A stretch of DNA of 64,000 bases. Source: Micrococcales bacterium. GTDB taxonomy: Bacteria; Actinomycetota; Actinomycetes; S36-B12; GCA-2699445. Below the pieces are notes generated by a model. The model was not told the origin of the DNA. It ran no database searches and worked only from the letters and a program-made list of their open reading frames with translations. This document shows, piece after piece, positions 45,292 through 55,684 of the stretch. A program made the position numbers and the translations under genes. The first letter of the stretch is position 1; every line of letters begins with the position of its first letter. Where the stretch lies: assembly GCA_002699445.1 (NCBI GenBank), contig PAAU01000020.1, positions 1 to 64,000 on the forward strand. The letters run 5' to 3'.

Positions 45292-45983
45292 CGTCAATCA
45301 ATGGGCTCGCGGTGGCCCTCGACACTGTGACAGTCGAAGAGGCAAGTGATTGGGCTGCAGCTGTAGCCCCGCACGCTGAACTCATTAAGTTAGGTTTGGA
45401 GTTTTTTCTGCGGAATGGGGCCGTCGGAGTGGCCACCGTCAGAGAGGCGGCACCAGACTGTGGTCTCTTTCTGGACCTAAAGCTGCACGATATCCCTGCG
45501 ACAGTCGCGGGTGGGGCTCGCGCCGTGGCAGCTTTGGAGCCGGAGGTGTTGACCGTCCATGCGGCTGGCGGTGCCGATATGGTGACGGCCGCCGCCACGG
45601 AACTCCCGAATACAATTATTGCCGCGGTCACTGTCCTGACGTCGCTCAGCGCTGCAGATCTGGCGGAACTCGGAGTGCCTGACTCAGAAACCCTAGTTCC
45701 ACGTTGGGCCACGACAGCAGTATCGGCAGGCGCGCGGGCAATCGTTTCCTCGGCTCGCGAAGTGGCAGCTATCCGTGCGGCAGTAAAGCCCGAAGTGGCA
45801 TTGATCACCCCAGGAATCCGACCTTTGGGTGCGAGCAGCGACGATCAGGCTCGGGTGGCTACTCCGAAGCGAGCAATCGAGGCAGGGGCCAATGTTCTTG
45901 TTGTAGGTCGTCCGATCACGCAAGCGGTTGATCCAGCACAAGCTGCGGCGGCCTTAGCTGCTGAGATCAGAGACGCGCGATGA
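45288..45983 (+). CDS. pyrF: Orotidine 5'-phosphate decarboxylase
   Basis: VALDTVT, LFLDLKLHDIPATV, TPGIRPLG; ATG 45288 overlaps pyrD stop. Confidence 0.94.
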   Translation: MTSINGLAVALDTVTVEEASDWAAAVAPHAELIKLGLEFFLRNGAVGVATVREAAPDCGLFLDLKLHDIPATVAGGARAVAALEPEVLTVHAAGGADMVTAAATELPNTIIAAVTVLTSLSAADLAELGVPDSETLVPRWATTAVSAGARAIVSSAREVAAIRAAVKPEVALITPGIRPLGASSDDQARVATPKRAIEAGANVLVVGRPITQAVDPAQAAAALAAEIRDAR

Positions 45984-46312
45984 GTGCAGATAAACGTCCA
46001 CCAATCATCAGCGAGCAGCAGCGGGCCGTTGGTAGGCAGGCTGCCGTTGCGGGGCGTCGGTTGCGAGCAACGCTAAAGCAGGAACTGCGACAGGGGCGCA
46101 TTGAGTTCGAGGACATCTTGCGAATAGCGCGACGCGACGATGAGCGGGGTCGAGCTGCGATCCGACTGCGGGTGGGAGAAGTTCTCCTAGCCTTACCGGG
46201 GATGGGACCGGCGCAAGCAGAACAGCTGTTAGCCAGGACTGAAATCAGTGGGCAACGTCGGATCGGTCAACTGGGTGAACGGCAGCGGGAACGCTTGGAA
46301 TCTGGACTATGA
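45980..46312 (+). CDS. mihF: Actinobacterial integration host factor (mIHF)
   Basis: RRLRATLKQELRQGRIEFEDILRIARRDD...ALPGMGPAQAEQLL; upstream of gmk. Confidence 0.93.
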   Translation: MSADKRPPIISEQQRAVGRQAAVAGRRLRATLKQELRQGRIEFEDILRIARRDDERGRAAIRLRVGEVLLALPGMGPAQAEQLLARTEISGQRRIGQLGERQRERLESGL

Positions 46313-46866
46313 CTGGTCGCCTCATTGTCATTAGCGGCCCATCCGGGGTAGGTAAGGGAACGGTGATCGCCGAAATACTTCGACGTCGACCAGATATTTG
46401 GCTCTCCGTTTCGACCACAACGCGTGTGCCTCGGCCTGGCGAACAGGATGGTCGTGAATATTTCTTTGTCTCCGAGGAAAAGTTCACTGAGATCATCGAG
46501 AACAGGGGGTTTCTGGAATGGGCCCGCTACGCCGGTAACCTCTACGGCACCCAACGCGATCCTGTGGCTCAACGTAAGTCAGTGGGAACTTCAGTGTTAC
46601 TAGAGATCGATTTGGCGGGCGCCCGGCAAATTCGTCGAAATGATCCGGATGCCTTGCTGGTATTTATTTCACCGCCTGATGAGGAGGAGTTAGAGCGTCG
46701 GCTGCTCGGTCGGGGCACTGAATCGTCCTACGTGGCGCGGGATCGATTGGCGCGAGCCAAGGATGAAATTGCTGCTTCTGGAGAGTTCGATCGGGTCTTG
46801 GTGAACTCGGAGGTATCGGCAACTGCAGATGAGTTGCTAGCATGGTGTGAAAGCTCAGGAGCCTGA
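46309..46866 (+). CDS. gmk: Guanylate kinase
   Basis: VISGPSGVGKGTV; STTTRVPRPGEQDGREYFFVS. Confidence 0.96.
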   Translation: MTGRLIVISGPSGVGKGTVIAEILRRRPDIWLSVSTTTRVPRPGEQDGREYFFVSEEKFTEIIENRGFLEWARYAGNLYGTQRDPVAQRKSVGTSVLLEIDLAGARQIRRNDPDALLVFISPPDEEELERRLLGRGTESSYVARDRLARAKDEIAASGEFDRVLVNSEVSATADELLAWCESSGA

Positions 46867-46936
46867 GCACCGGTCTCACGCAGGGCACACCAGCTATTGA
46901 GCCCAGCGAACGCAACATCGGAAGGCGACCGAAACC

Positions 46937-47302
46937 ATGTCTACTAGACCCCAAGGCATTACTCACCCCTCGATTGATGAGCTGCTGCAATCTACCGAGT
47001 CGAAGTATTCGTTGGTCATCTACGCCGCCCGACGTGCGCGGCAGATCACCGGCTACTACTCCCAGATGGGTGACTACCTGCTGGAATACGTAGGTCCGCT
47101 CGTAGAGACCCAGCCGCAAGAGAAGCCCATGAGTATCGCGATGCGCGAGATTCACGCAGGTCTGCTCGTCGCCAGTGTGGATGAAGGTGGCGAAGCTGAC
47201 GCTGACGCAGAAGAAGTTGTGGAAGTAAAGGTCGACGATGTTCCTGCGGGGGAGCCTGAGCTCGTCGCCATTGATACCGCTGAAATCACCGAGGACGACT
47301 GA
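46937..47302 (+). CDS. rpoZ: DNA-directed RNA polymerase subunit omega
   Basis: [21 protein letters not shown]...[19 protein letters not shown]; acidic tail. Confidence 0.93.
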   Translation: MSTRPQGITHPSIDELLQSTESKYSLVIYAARRARQITGYYSQMGDYLLEYVGPLVETQPQEKPMSIAMREIHAGLLVASVDEGGEADADAEEVVEVKVDDVPAGEPELVAIDTAEITEDD

Positions 47303-47310
47303 CTCCGCCC

Positions 47311-48510
47311 ATGTCTTCCGTCGTTGTCGGCGTCGGTGGGGGAATCGCCGCTTATAAAGTCGCAGGCTTGGTGCGGTTATTTACCGAGGCTGGCCACGAC
47401 GTGACGGTTGTTCCCACCCGAGCGGCACTGCAGTTTGTTGGGGAACCCACCTGGGCCGCTTTATCGGGAAACCCGGTCAGCACCGAGGTGTGGGATCGGG
47501 TCCATCAGGTCAACCATGTTGCTGTCGGCAAACAAGCGGATCTCGTCGTTATAGCGCCGGCAACTGCGGATTTGATGGGTCGAGCGGCTGCGGGCCTAGC
47601 GGACGACTTGTTGACTGCGACCTTGCTTACTGCGACATGTCCTCTTGTCTTCGCCCCCGCCATGCACACCGAGATGTGGATGCATCCCGCCACTGTGGCC
47701 AACGTCGATACCTTGCGGCAGCGAGGGGCGGTAGTTGTAGAACCGGACAGCGGCCGATTGACCGGTTCTGATTCCGGGCCAGGCCGACTCCCGGAAGTAG
47801 AAGCAATCTTTCGCATTGCGACAGAGCTACTTGCCCCTCCTGACTTAGCTGGCCTAAAAATAGTGGTGACCGCTGGCGGTACCCGGGAGCCTATTGACCC
47901 GGTTCGTTTCCTCGGCAATCGTTCGAGTGGCAAACAGGGGTACGCATTGGCAGCTGCAGCGGCCCGTAGGGGCGCCGACGTTACCTTAATCTCTGCCAAT
48001 ACGTCCTTACCGCCTCCTCCGGATGTGGCGGTTGTGTCAGTTGAGACTGCAGCTCAACTGGCAACTCAGGTGCATAAATACGCAACCGATGCAGACATCA
48101 TCGCCATGGCCGCCGCTGTTGCCGATTTCCGACCCACCGAGGTTAGCCGGGTGAAGCTGAAGAAAGATTCTGCCGCGGAGCCGGACACGATTGCTTTGGA
48201 GCGTAACCCTGACATTCTGCTGGAGTTGGTCGCTGCCCGGTCATCCGGTCAAGTAGTCGTTGGATTTGCAGCAGAAACCGGCGATGAATCGGCTGAAGTA
48301 CTCGAATATGGTCGGAAGAAGCTGGCGGCTAAAGGATGCGATGTTCTCGTGGTCAATGATGTATCAGGCGGTGAAGTATTTGACCGACATGACAACGAGG
48401 TCATCGTCCTTGACCGTTTCGGGGGCCAGCGGCAGTATCCACGCTCAGACAAATCAGTTGTAGCGGACCAAATCTTGGATGCGGTAGCGGACTACCGAGA
48501 TCAGGACTGA
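47311..48510 (+). CDS. coaBC: Bifunctional phosphopantothenoylcysteine decarboxylase/synthase
   Basis: VVVGVGGGIAAYKVAGLVR; GGTREPIDPVRFLGNRSSGKQGYALA. Confidence 0.95.
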   Translation: MSSVVVGVGGGIAAYKVAGLVRLFTEAGHDVTVVPTRAALQFVGEPTWAALSGNPVSTEVWDRVHQVNHVAVGKQADLVVIAPATADLMGRAAAGLADDLLTATLLTATCPLVFAPAMHTEMWMHPATVANVDTLRQRGAVVVEPDSGRLTGSDSGPGRLPEVEAIFRIATELLAPPDLAGLKIVVTAGGTREPIDPVRFLGNRSSGKQGYALAAAAARRGADVTLISANTSLPPPPDVAVVSVETAAQLATQVHKYATDADIIAMAAAVADFRPTEVSRVKLKKDSAAEPDTIALERNPDILLELVAARSSGQVVVGFAAETGDESAEVLEYGRKKLAAKGCDVLVVNDVSGGEVFDRHDNEVIVLDRFGGQRQYPRSDKSVVADQILDAVADYRDQD

Positions 48511-48692
48511 CGAGTCGAGCTGTGAGGATCGCAGCGCCAGCGACGGACCCGCAACAGTTGTTGTCGAGGGAGGCTTGTACCTTAGCCCTGAATGAACCGT
48601 TAGAGTCAGGCAGCGGAACGATTATTCAGTGGTGAAGACGTGGGTGACTAAGTCTGACTGATGTGGCGCCCGCTAGGACTATTCGCGACTGC

Positions 48693-48708
48693 ATGGGCAA
48701 GAGCCCAT
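48693..48708 (+). other. Hairpin in metK upstream region (ATGGGC-AAGA-GCCCAT)
   Basis: 6-bp perfect stem with tetraloop AAGA, 132 nt upstream of metK start. Confidence 0.4.
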
Positions 48709-48839
48709 CGTCACGGACGAAGTAGGATCCATAACTAAATCTGAAATCGAGAATGTGATGTCTGCGGATGTAGGCCGATTTCCCCTCACCTGCTGCATCA
48801 ACCACGATTCTCCGTAACTAAATCGAAAGAGGCAGAACA

Positions 48840-50033
48840 GTGGCTAATCGCCTATTCACATCTGAATCCGTGACCGAGGGTCATCCGGATAAGATGGCGG
48901 ACCAGATCAGCGATGCCATCCTGGACGACATAATTCGTCAGGATCCAGAGAGTCGGGTAGCAGTAGAATCGATGCTCACTACCGGTCAGGTCCATGTAGC
49001 CGGAGAGGTCCGCACCAACGGGTTCGCCGACATCATCGAAATCGTCCGTCGAGTCGTGCTGTCCATCGGTTATGACTCTTCCGTTAAGGGATTCGATGGT
49101 GACTCATGTGGCGTTTCGGTATCCATCGGCAAACAGTCACCCGATATTGCGCAGGGTGTTGACGATGCTATGGAAGGCCGCGTGGAGCACAGCGGGGATC
49201 CACTAGATCTGCAAGGGGCGGGCGACCAAGGTCTGATGTTCGGCTATGCCTGCCGCGATACACCGCAGTTGATGCCGCTGCCGATCTCATTGGCGCATTC
49301 CATGGCCGCTACTTTGGCTCGAGTTCGCCATGACGGAGTGCTGCCATATTTACGTCCTGATGGCAAAACTCAGGTAACGGTTGAGTATGAAAACGATCAG
49401 CCAACGCGAGTGGACACCGTAGTTGTCAGTACGCAGCACGCCCGCGACATTTCCTTGGAAGGGATGCTGACCCCCGACTTGCGCAAGCACGTTGTGGAGA
49501 CCGTCCTAGCCGAATATGGCCTGAGCGCCGACGGCACCCGACTGTTAGTCAATCCCACTGGGAAATTTGAAATCGGCGGACCGATGGGTGACGCGGGGCT
49601 CACTGGTCGGAAAATCATCGTAGATACGTACGGCGGCATGGCTCGTCACGGCGGCGGTGCATTCTCGGGTAAGGATCCGTCCAAGGTGGATCGTTCCGCT
49701 GCCTACGCGATGCGTTGGGTCGCCAAGAACGTCGTTGCTGCCGGACTTGCTGATCGCTGTGAAGTCCAGGTTGCCTATGCCATCGGCAAGGCTTACCCAG
49801 TGGGTCTCTTTGTTGAGACCTTCGGTACGGAGTCCGTCCCGGCCGACCAGATTGCCGAGGCAGTTGAGCAGGTATTTGATCTTCGGCCGGCAGCTATCGT
49901 GGCGGATCTGGAATTACTCCGTCCCATTTACCAGCAAACGGCCGCCTACGGACATTTTGGTCGTGAGTTGCCGGACTTCACCTGGGAGCGCACAAATAAA
50001 GCCGATGCTCTAGCGGCCGCGGTGCGCGGTTGA
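48840..50033 (+). CDS. metK: S-adenosylmethionine synthetase
   Basis: [59 protein letters not shown] start. Confidence 0.97.
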   Translation: MANRLFTSESVTEGHPDKMADQISDAILDDIIRQDPESRVAVESMLTTGQVHVAGEVRTNGFADIIEIVRRVVLSIGYDSSVKGFDGDSCGVSVSIGKQSPDIAQGVDDAMEGRVEHSGDPLDLQGAGDQGLMFGYACRDTPQLMPLPISLAHSMAATLARVRHDGVLPYLRPDGKTQVTVEYENDQPTRVDTVVVSTQHARDISLEGMLTPDLRKHVVETVLAEYGLSADGTRLLVNPTGKFEIGGPMGDAGLTGRKIIVDTYGGMARHGGGAFSGKDPSKVDRSAAYAMRWVAKNVVAAGLADRCEVQVAYAIGKAYPVGLFVETFGTESVPADQIAEAVEQVFDLRPAAIVADLELLRPIYQQTAAYGHFGRELPDFTWERTNKADALAAAVRG

Positions 50034-50040
50034 TCAACAC

Positions 50041-51975
50041 GTGACCGATCAGATTCCGCTGATCGGACCTCGAGGAGGTCTGCTTCCCCGCAGTGCTCGG
50101 AAGTCGACGCAAGCAGTAGCTGGCCGAGTGCAAGTTTTGCTGGAGACTGCGCTGCCGCAGCTCGACCGGTTGCTGGATTTCGCGGTTCCGAAGCGGTTGG
50201 CTCAGCAGGCACTTCCTGGAGTCAGAGTCCGAGTGACCGTCGCGGGTCAGCGACACTCCGGATTCATAGTCGCGGTTGAGCAAGATTCCGACTACGACGG
50301 ACCATTGCGCCCGTTGGACGCCGTAGTGTCATCAGTGCCCGTGCTAACGCCCGAGGTTTTGCAGTTGTGTCAAGCGGTCGCGAGTCATTACGCCGGTGGG
50401 CTGAGTGATGTGGTGCGTCTCGCGGTTCCGCCTCGAGTGGCCAGTTCGGAATCGGGATGGATTGCGGGTGGACCAACGGCAGGTAACGAGGACCCGATCG
50501 ACTCCAACCTGGCCAGTGCGTTGGATCAATGTGGTGGGCGAGCGGTATGGACGGTACCACCCGGAACGAGCTGGGTTGCTGATCTAGTCGGTGCTGCCAC
50601 GACTGTCGCGGCACGTGGTCAGGGGGTTCTGATCGTGCTGCCCGATGGCCGTGACGTCGAGCAGATGGAAGCCGAACTAGGTCGGGCGGGAAATCGAAAT
50701 TTCGCAGTCTTGCGGGCGGAAGAAGGCCCGACGGTGCGGTATCGCAATTTCCTGAAAGTGCTCGCCGGAAAGACGCCAGTTGTGATTGGGACACGGGCTG
50801 CGGTCTTTGCCCCGGTACCCAACATAGGTCTGATGATGATGTGGGATGACGGAGATCCGACTCACAGTGATCCCCGTACCCCATATCCGCATGTACGGGA
50901 AGTGCTGACACTCCGTAGCCATCTGACCGGGGCTGGGTTTTTGATAGCCAGTCGCTCCCGGACCTGTGAATCTCAGCGTCTCGTCGAGCGAGGCTGGGCT
51001 GCGGACATCAGTGAGCGTCTAGCGCTTCGAGAGGCCAAGCCGCTGGTCACGACTACCGACGACCGGATCCAGTCACCGCTTGACCTCGTGCGTCGTTTTC
51101 CGCAGGCGGCTGTAAACCTGATCAGGCAGGGCCTCACTGTGGGCCCGGTGCTTATACAAGTGGCTCGTACTGGGTATATCCCGGTGAGCGCTTGCCAGAA
51201 TTGCCGAAATATAGCGGCGTGCCCCGCATGCGAGGGTGCAATCGAAGTCACCCCAGGTGGGTCTCAGTGCCGTCGATGCGATTGGTCGGGCGAGTTTCAT
51301 TGTCCCGAGTGTGGCTCTCATCAGTTGCGTGCTGTTCGTACCGGGGCTGGCCGAACGGCTGAAGAAGTGGCCCGGCTATTTCCGAGGGTCCCAGTGACGC
51401 TACGCATGGCTGGAGAGATCGATGAAACTGAGATCAGCACCGGCATTGTGGTCGCAACACCAGGTTTAGAGCCGGAACTCCCGGGTGGATACGCGGCTGC
51501 ATATCTCCCTGATGCCCAAGACGACTTATGGTTATCTGATGCGCGGGCAGGAGAAAACGCGTTACGCCGATGGTTCAATGCAGTGGCGTTGGTCCGACCG
51601 GGAGCCCGCGTCATGATCAATGCTGATCCGGCGGAAGAGTCGGTGCAAGCACTGATTCGTTGGGATCCGGTGGGTTTCGCAAGAGCTGAGTTGCACATCC
51701 GGGCTGAAGCAGAATTACCTCCGGCTCAACGACTCGTGCAGTTGGATGGAGGTGAAGCTGCCCTTGGCGGCATAGTGGCAGCGGTTCAGGAGCAGGTGGG
51801 ATCGTTGAGGGTGCTTGGCCCGCGACAGCTAGATGATTCAGACCAGTTCCGTACCTTGCTTACTGGTCCGGACGGCGTTGATTTGGTCTCGGCGGTGCGC
51901 CGCAGCGTTGTTGCGGCCGCTACCGCCGGGCGGGAACCGGTGCGGGTTCATGTCGATCCAGTCGAACTGGACTGA
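50041..51975 (+). CDS. priA: Actinobacterial replication restart protein PriA (helicase-motif degenerate)
   Basis: Position between metK and def; Zn cysteines CQNC...CPAC...CRRC...CPEC; no recognisable Walker A. Confidence 0.9.
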   Translation: MTDQIPLIGPRGGLLPRSARKSTQAVAGRVQVLLETALPQLDRLLDFAVPKRLAQQALPGVRVRVTVAGQRHSGFIVAVEQDSDYDGPLRPLDAVVSSVPVLTPEVLQLCQAVASHYAGGLSDVVRLAVPPRVASSESGWIAGGPTAGNEDPIDSNLASALDQCGGRAVWTVPPGTSWVADLVGAATTVAARGQGVLIVLPDGRDVEQMEAELGRAGNRNFAVLRAEEGPTVRYRNFLKVLAGKTPVVIGTRAAVFAPVPNIGLMMMWDDGDPTHSDPRTPYPHVREVLTLRSHLTGAGFLIASRSRTCESQRLVERGWAADISERLALREAKPLVTTTDDRIQSPLDLVRRFPQAAVNLIRQGLTVGPVLIQVARTGYIPVSACQNCRNIAACPACEGAIEVTPGGSQCRRCDWSGEFHCPECGSHQLRAVRTGAGRTAEEVARLFPRVPVTLRMAGEIDETEISTGIVVATPGLEPELPGGYAAAYLPDAQDDLWLSDARAGENALRRWFNAVALVRPGARVMINADPAEESVQALIRWDPVGFARAELHIRAEAELPPAQRLVQLDGGEAALGGIVAAVQEQVGSLRVLGPRQLDDSDQFRTLLTGPDGVDLVSAVRRSVVAAATAGREPVRVHVDPVELD

Positions 51976-52027
51976 CCGCGACAGCTAACGACAAGTAGGC
52001 TGGTAACCGAGTCCAAGGAGTGTTGCT

Positions 52028-52573
52028 GTGTCTGTGAAAGAGATTCGACTGTTCGGCGATCCGGTGTTGCGCACTCCGGCGCAGGAAGTCGACACCTACG
52101 ACAAAGAGCTGCGTCGTCTGGTGCAAGACCTCACGGACACCATGTTGGATGCGGGTGGTGCGGGATTGGCCGCCCCACAGCTCGGTGTGGGATTAAGAGT
52201 CTTTAGCTGGTGTGTAGACAACGAAGTTGGCCATTTGATCAATCCTTCTTTGGACCTGTCCGAGGACATCCAAGAGGAGGAAGAGGGCTGCTTGTCTATC
52301 CCGGGTGTCTACGTGGACACTCGGCGGTCCTATGGAGTCGTGGCTAAGGGTTGGAATATGCACGGTGATCCCGTGACGATCGAGGGCACCGAACTGCTCT
52401 CCCGTGCGATCCAGCATGAGACAGACCATCTTGACGGCATTCTCTTCATCGATCGGTTGGATCCGGAGCAACGTCGTGAGGCCATGAAGCTCATCCGTGA
52501 GGCGGAGTGGTTTGGCCAAGAGCAGCCGGTGATTAAACAAAGCCCTCACCAAATCTCTGGGAAATGGCTTTAA
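52028..52573 (+). CDS. def: Peptide deformylase
   Basis: GGAGLAAPQLGVG, EEEGCLSIPG, QHETDHLDG. Confidence 0.96.
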   Translation: MSVKEIRLFGDPVLRTPAQEVDTYDKELRRLVQDLTDTMLDAGGAGLAAPQLGVGLRVFSWCVDNEVGHLINPSLDLSEDIQEEEEGCLSIPGVYVDTRRSYGVVAKGWNMHGDPVTIEGTELLSRAIQHETDHLDGILFIDRLDPEQRREAMKLIREAEWFGQEQPVIKQSPHQISGKWL

Positions 52574-52576
52574 GCA

Positions 52577-53506
52577 GTGAGACTCGTTTTTGCTGGGACA
52601 CCAGACGCCGCGGTTCCTTCCTTGCGCCGCATTCTTGGTTCAGAGCATGAGGTCGTCGCGGTTGTCAGTCGGCCTGATGCGCGAAGTGGGCGCGGGCGCC
52701 GGGTTGCTCGTTCGCCAGTTGCAGTTGTGGCCGATGAGGCGGGTGTACCCGTACTGCAGCCTACGTCGCTCCGTGATGAAGAGTTCTTGGCTGAACTGGT
52801 TCGATTAGCTCCCGACGCGGCTCCGGTTGTTGCCTACGGTGGCCTGATCCCGCCGGCGGCCTTGGAGATACCGAAGCGAGGGTGGATAAATCTGCACTTC
52901 TCACTACTGCCAGCCTGGCGGGGTGCGGCTCCGGTGCAGCATTCGATTTGGGCCGGGGACGATATCACCGGTGCCAGCACTTTCCTCCTCGAAGAAGGCC
53001 TCGACACCGGACCGATTTTTGGAACGCTGGTCGAAGTCTTAGACCCGAAAGACACAACTGGTGCGGTCCTGGAGCGGCTGGCGCATTCAGGCGCTGACCT
53101 ACTCTTAGCCACTCTCGACGGCCTCGCGGCAGGGGAACTAGTTCCGCAACCGCAACCAAGTGAAGGAGTGAGCCTGGCGCCAAAGATTAGCTCTGAGGAT
53201 GCGCGGATCGATTGGAGTCGACCTGGTCTGGCCATCGAGCGGCAACTGCGGGCGCTGGCTCCAGCTCCTATGGCTTGGACTACCTATCGAAACGAGCGGG
53301 TGCGGATTTATCCGGGTCAGTTAGTCTCCGATGCTGATCCACTGCCTCCCGGCCATCTCCGGCAGGCAACACGTAATGGTTGGCAGGTCGGTACTGGCTC
53401 GCAGGCGTTGCTGTTAGGCGATGTTCAGGCGGCGGGCAAGAAGAAGATGACTGCGGCCGACTGGTTACGCGGTGTGAATCAACCCGAGACGGAGCCGATG
53501 CAGTGA
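52577..53506 (+). CDS. fmt: Methionyl-tRNA formyltransferase
   Basis: VFAGTPDAAVPSL, NLHFSLLPAWRGAAPVQHSI. Confidence 0.96.
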   Translation: MRLVFAGTPDAAVPSLRRILGSEHEVVAVVSRPDARSGRGRRVARSPVAVVADEAGVPVLQPTSLRDEEFLAELVRLAPDAAPVVAYGGLIPPAALEIPKRGWINLHFSLLPAWRGAAPVQHSIWAGDDITGASTFLLEEGLDTGPIFGTLVEVLDPKDTTGAVLERLAHSGADLLLATLDGLAAGELVPQPQPSEGVSLAPKISSEDARIDWSRPGLAIERQLRALAPAPMAWTTYRNERVRIYPGQLVSDADPLPPGHLRQATRNGWQVGTGSQALLLGDVQAAGKKKMTAADWLRGVNQPETEPMQ

Positions 53507-54924
53507 GCGATCGGCCCCGGCGCCGCCCCAAATCTGCTGAAGTAGATCCGGCGCGACTAGCTGCGTACACCCTGCTTCGTGAAGTCGCAGAATCTGGGGC
53601 CTACGCAAATCTGGCACTACCGAAAATCTTGCGGGATAGATCCATCTCTGGCACCGATGCGGCATTCGCCACCGAGTTGGCGTTTGGCACACTGCGCCTG
53701 CGGGGCCGATACGACGCCATCATCGCTCAGTGTTCCAGTCGATCGCTGGACGAGATTGATGATCGAGCGCTAGATGTTTTGCGCTTAGGATGCCACCAAA
53801 TCCTTGGAATGCGGGTTCCCGACTACGCGGCAGTGAGTTCGAGTACCGCCCTAGTTCGTCGAGTAGGTAGATCGGGCGCGGCAGGTTTCGTCAACGCCAT
53901 TTTGCGTCGGATTGCTCAGACTGAGCTGACAGATTGGTTGGCGACCCTCCCGCCACGGGTCGAACAGGATGGCAACGATCATCTTTTCGCTGTGAACTCG
54001 CACCCTCGATGGATCGGAGCAGCACTTGCAGCGTCTCTGGCCAGTGATGGGCAGGAGGGGAAGTTAGCAGAACTGTTAGCGGCCAATAACTCAGCTGCAC
54101 CGGTCACCCTGGTGGCTCGACCTGGACGCATCTCGGCGGCTGAGTTACAGAAACAATCCGAGGGTGATCCAGGGCGGTACTCTCCATGGGCCGTTCGAAT
54201 TACTGGAGACCCGGGTCGGATCGAGGCGGTGCGGAACGGTGACGCGGGTGTCCAGGATGAAGGCAGCCAGTTGATCGCACTTGCGTTGGTGCGGGCCGAA
54301 GTCGACTGTGCCGATGATCGATGGCTCGATATGTGTGCGGGTCCTGGAGGCAAGGCTGCCGATTTGGCTGGTCTTGCGGAACAAGCAGGAGCAGAATTGA
54401 CCGCTGTGGAGCAGCACTCTCATCGGGCTGATCTGGTAAAACAGACCCTCGGTCCGGATAGTCGGGCTCTGGTGGTTTCAGGTGATGTACGTCAGTTGCC
54501 AATAGGTAGCGGTTTCTCTCGAATCTTGCTGGACGCACCGTGCACTGGGTTGGGTGCTTTACGCCGCAGACCCGACCTACGTTGGCGTCGATCGGCGGCA
54601 GATCTGCCGGGTCTGCGGCACTCGCAGCAAGAGTTACTCGATACGGCGCTGGACTTGCTGCGCCCAGGCGGTGTTGTCGCCTACGCGACATGTTCACCAC
54701 ATCTTGGTGAGACTGATGAAGTGATCGATGCGGTGATAGCCGACCGAGTCGACGTGGAGCAGCTCAACGCGAGTGAGTTAATTCCGGAAGTGGACGGGGC
54801 AGGTTCTGGCGCAGCATTGCGGCTCTGGCCGCATCGACATGACACCGATGGTATGTATTTGGCCCTATTACGCCGTACTGACAGTTCCGCGAATGAACCT
54901 GCGACCAGGTCACCCGACGGATAG
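53503..54924 (+). CDS. rsmB: 16S rRNA (cytosine-967-C5)-methyltransferase family protein
   Basis: NusB-like N-term, [38 protein letters not shown] 53503 overlaps fmt stop. Confidence 0.93.
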   Translation: MSDRPRRRPKSAEVDPARLAAYTLLREVAESGAYANLALPKILRDRSISGTDAAFATELAFGTLRLRGRYDAIIAQCSSRSLDEIDDRALDVLRLGCHQILGMRVPDYAAVSSSTALVRRVGRSGAAGFVNAILRRIAQTELTDWLATLPPRVEQDGNDHLFAVNSHPRWIGAALAASLASDGQEGKLAELLAANNSAAPVTLVARPGRISAAELQKQSEGDPGRYSPWAVRITGDPGRIEAVRNGDAGVQDEGSQLIALALVRAEVDCADDRWLDMCAGPGGKAADLAGLAEQAGAELTAVEQHSHRADLVKQTLGPDSRALVVSGDVRQLPIGSGFSRILLDAPCTGLGALRRRPDLRWRRSAADLPGLRHSQQELLDTALDLLRPGGVVAYATCSPHLGETDEVIDAVIADRVDVEQLNASELIPEVDGAGSGAALRLWPHRHDTDGMYLALLRRTDSSANEPATRSPDG

Positions 54925-54934
54925 CCTGCACACC

Positions 54935-55603
54935 GTGGGCCTTCAGATTTCGCCAAGCACCCTGTCCAGCGACTTTGCGATCCTGGCTGAAGAATGCCGA
55001 CGGGTGTCGTCGGCTGACTGGCTCCATGTCGATGTCATGGATAACCATTTTGTACCGAACCTCACCCTTGGGTTACCCGTGGTCGAGTCAATGCTCAAAC
55101 ATGTGGAGCAGCCTATTGATTGTCACTTGATGATCGAGGATCCAGACCGATGGGCACCGGCCTACGCCGAGGCTGGCGCGGGCTCGGTGACGTTTCACGT
55201 CGAGGCCGCCCATGCTCCCATTCGGTTGGCGCGAGAAATACGTCACCAAAACGCGCGGGCTGGTATGGCCCTAAAGCCAGCGACCCCGGTGGAACCGTAT
55301 GCCGAAATGCTGACCGAGATCGACATGCTGCTCATCATGACGGTGGAACCAGGATTTGGTGGGCAAAAGTTTCTCGATATCGTGGTCCCGAAAATTCAAC
55401 GGGCTCGAGAGTTGATCAGTGGCCAAGACATCGACGTGTGGCTACAGGTAGATGGTGGAGTTTCTGAGGACACCATCGGGATTTGTGCTGAAGCGGGTGC
55501 GGATGTTTTCGTAGCTGGCTCTGCCGTCTTCAATGCAGAAAACCCCAATGATGCCATCACCAAATTGCGTCAGTTGGCTACAGCCGCCCAATCGAATCTC
55601 TAG
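54935..55603 (+). CDS. rpe: Ribulose-phosphate 3-epimerase
   Basis: [43 protein letters not shown]. Confidence 0.95.
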   Translation: MGLQISPSTLSSDFAILAEECRRVSSADWLHVDVMDNHFVPNLTLGLPVVESMLKHVEQPIDCHLMIEDPDRWAPAYAEAGAGSVTFHVEAAHAPIRLAREIRHQNARAGMALKPATPVEPYAEMLTEIDMLLIMTVEPGFGGQKFLDIVVPKIQRARELISGQDIDVWLQVDGGVSEDTIGICAEAGADVFVAGSAVFNAENPNDAITKLRQLATAAQSNL

Positions 55604-55684
55604 AAGTTCGACGTCATTCGCGGCTCTTCGGGTCGCCAAGAACAACCAAATTCGCGGATATCTGATGGAAATTGGTGTCTCAGG

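Noticed and set aside
48511-48839. Known SAM riboswitch upstream of metK
   Set aside because: No SAM-I, SAM-II, SAM-IV or SAH conserved cores recognised; kept only as an uncharacterised leader finding.
50264-50911. 215-aa minus-strand ORF opposite priA
   Set aside because: Antisense to priA with low-complexity, Arg/Pro/Ser/His-rich translation; no domain.
55604-55684. FMN (RFN) riboswitch before ribD
   Set aside because: Only 81 bp between rpe and ribD and no RFN conserved core was seen.
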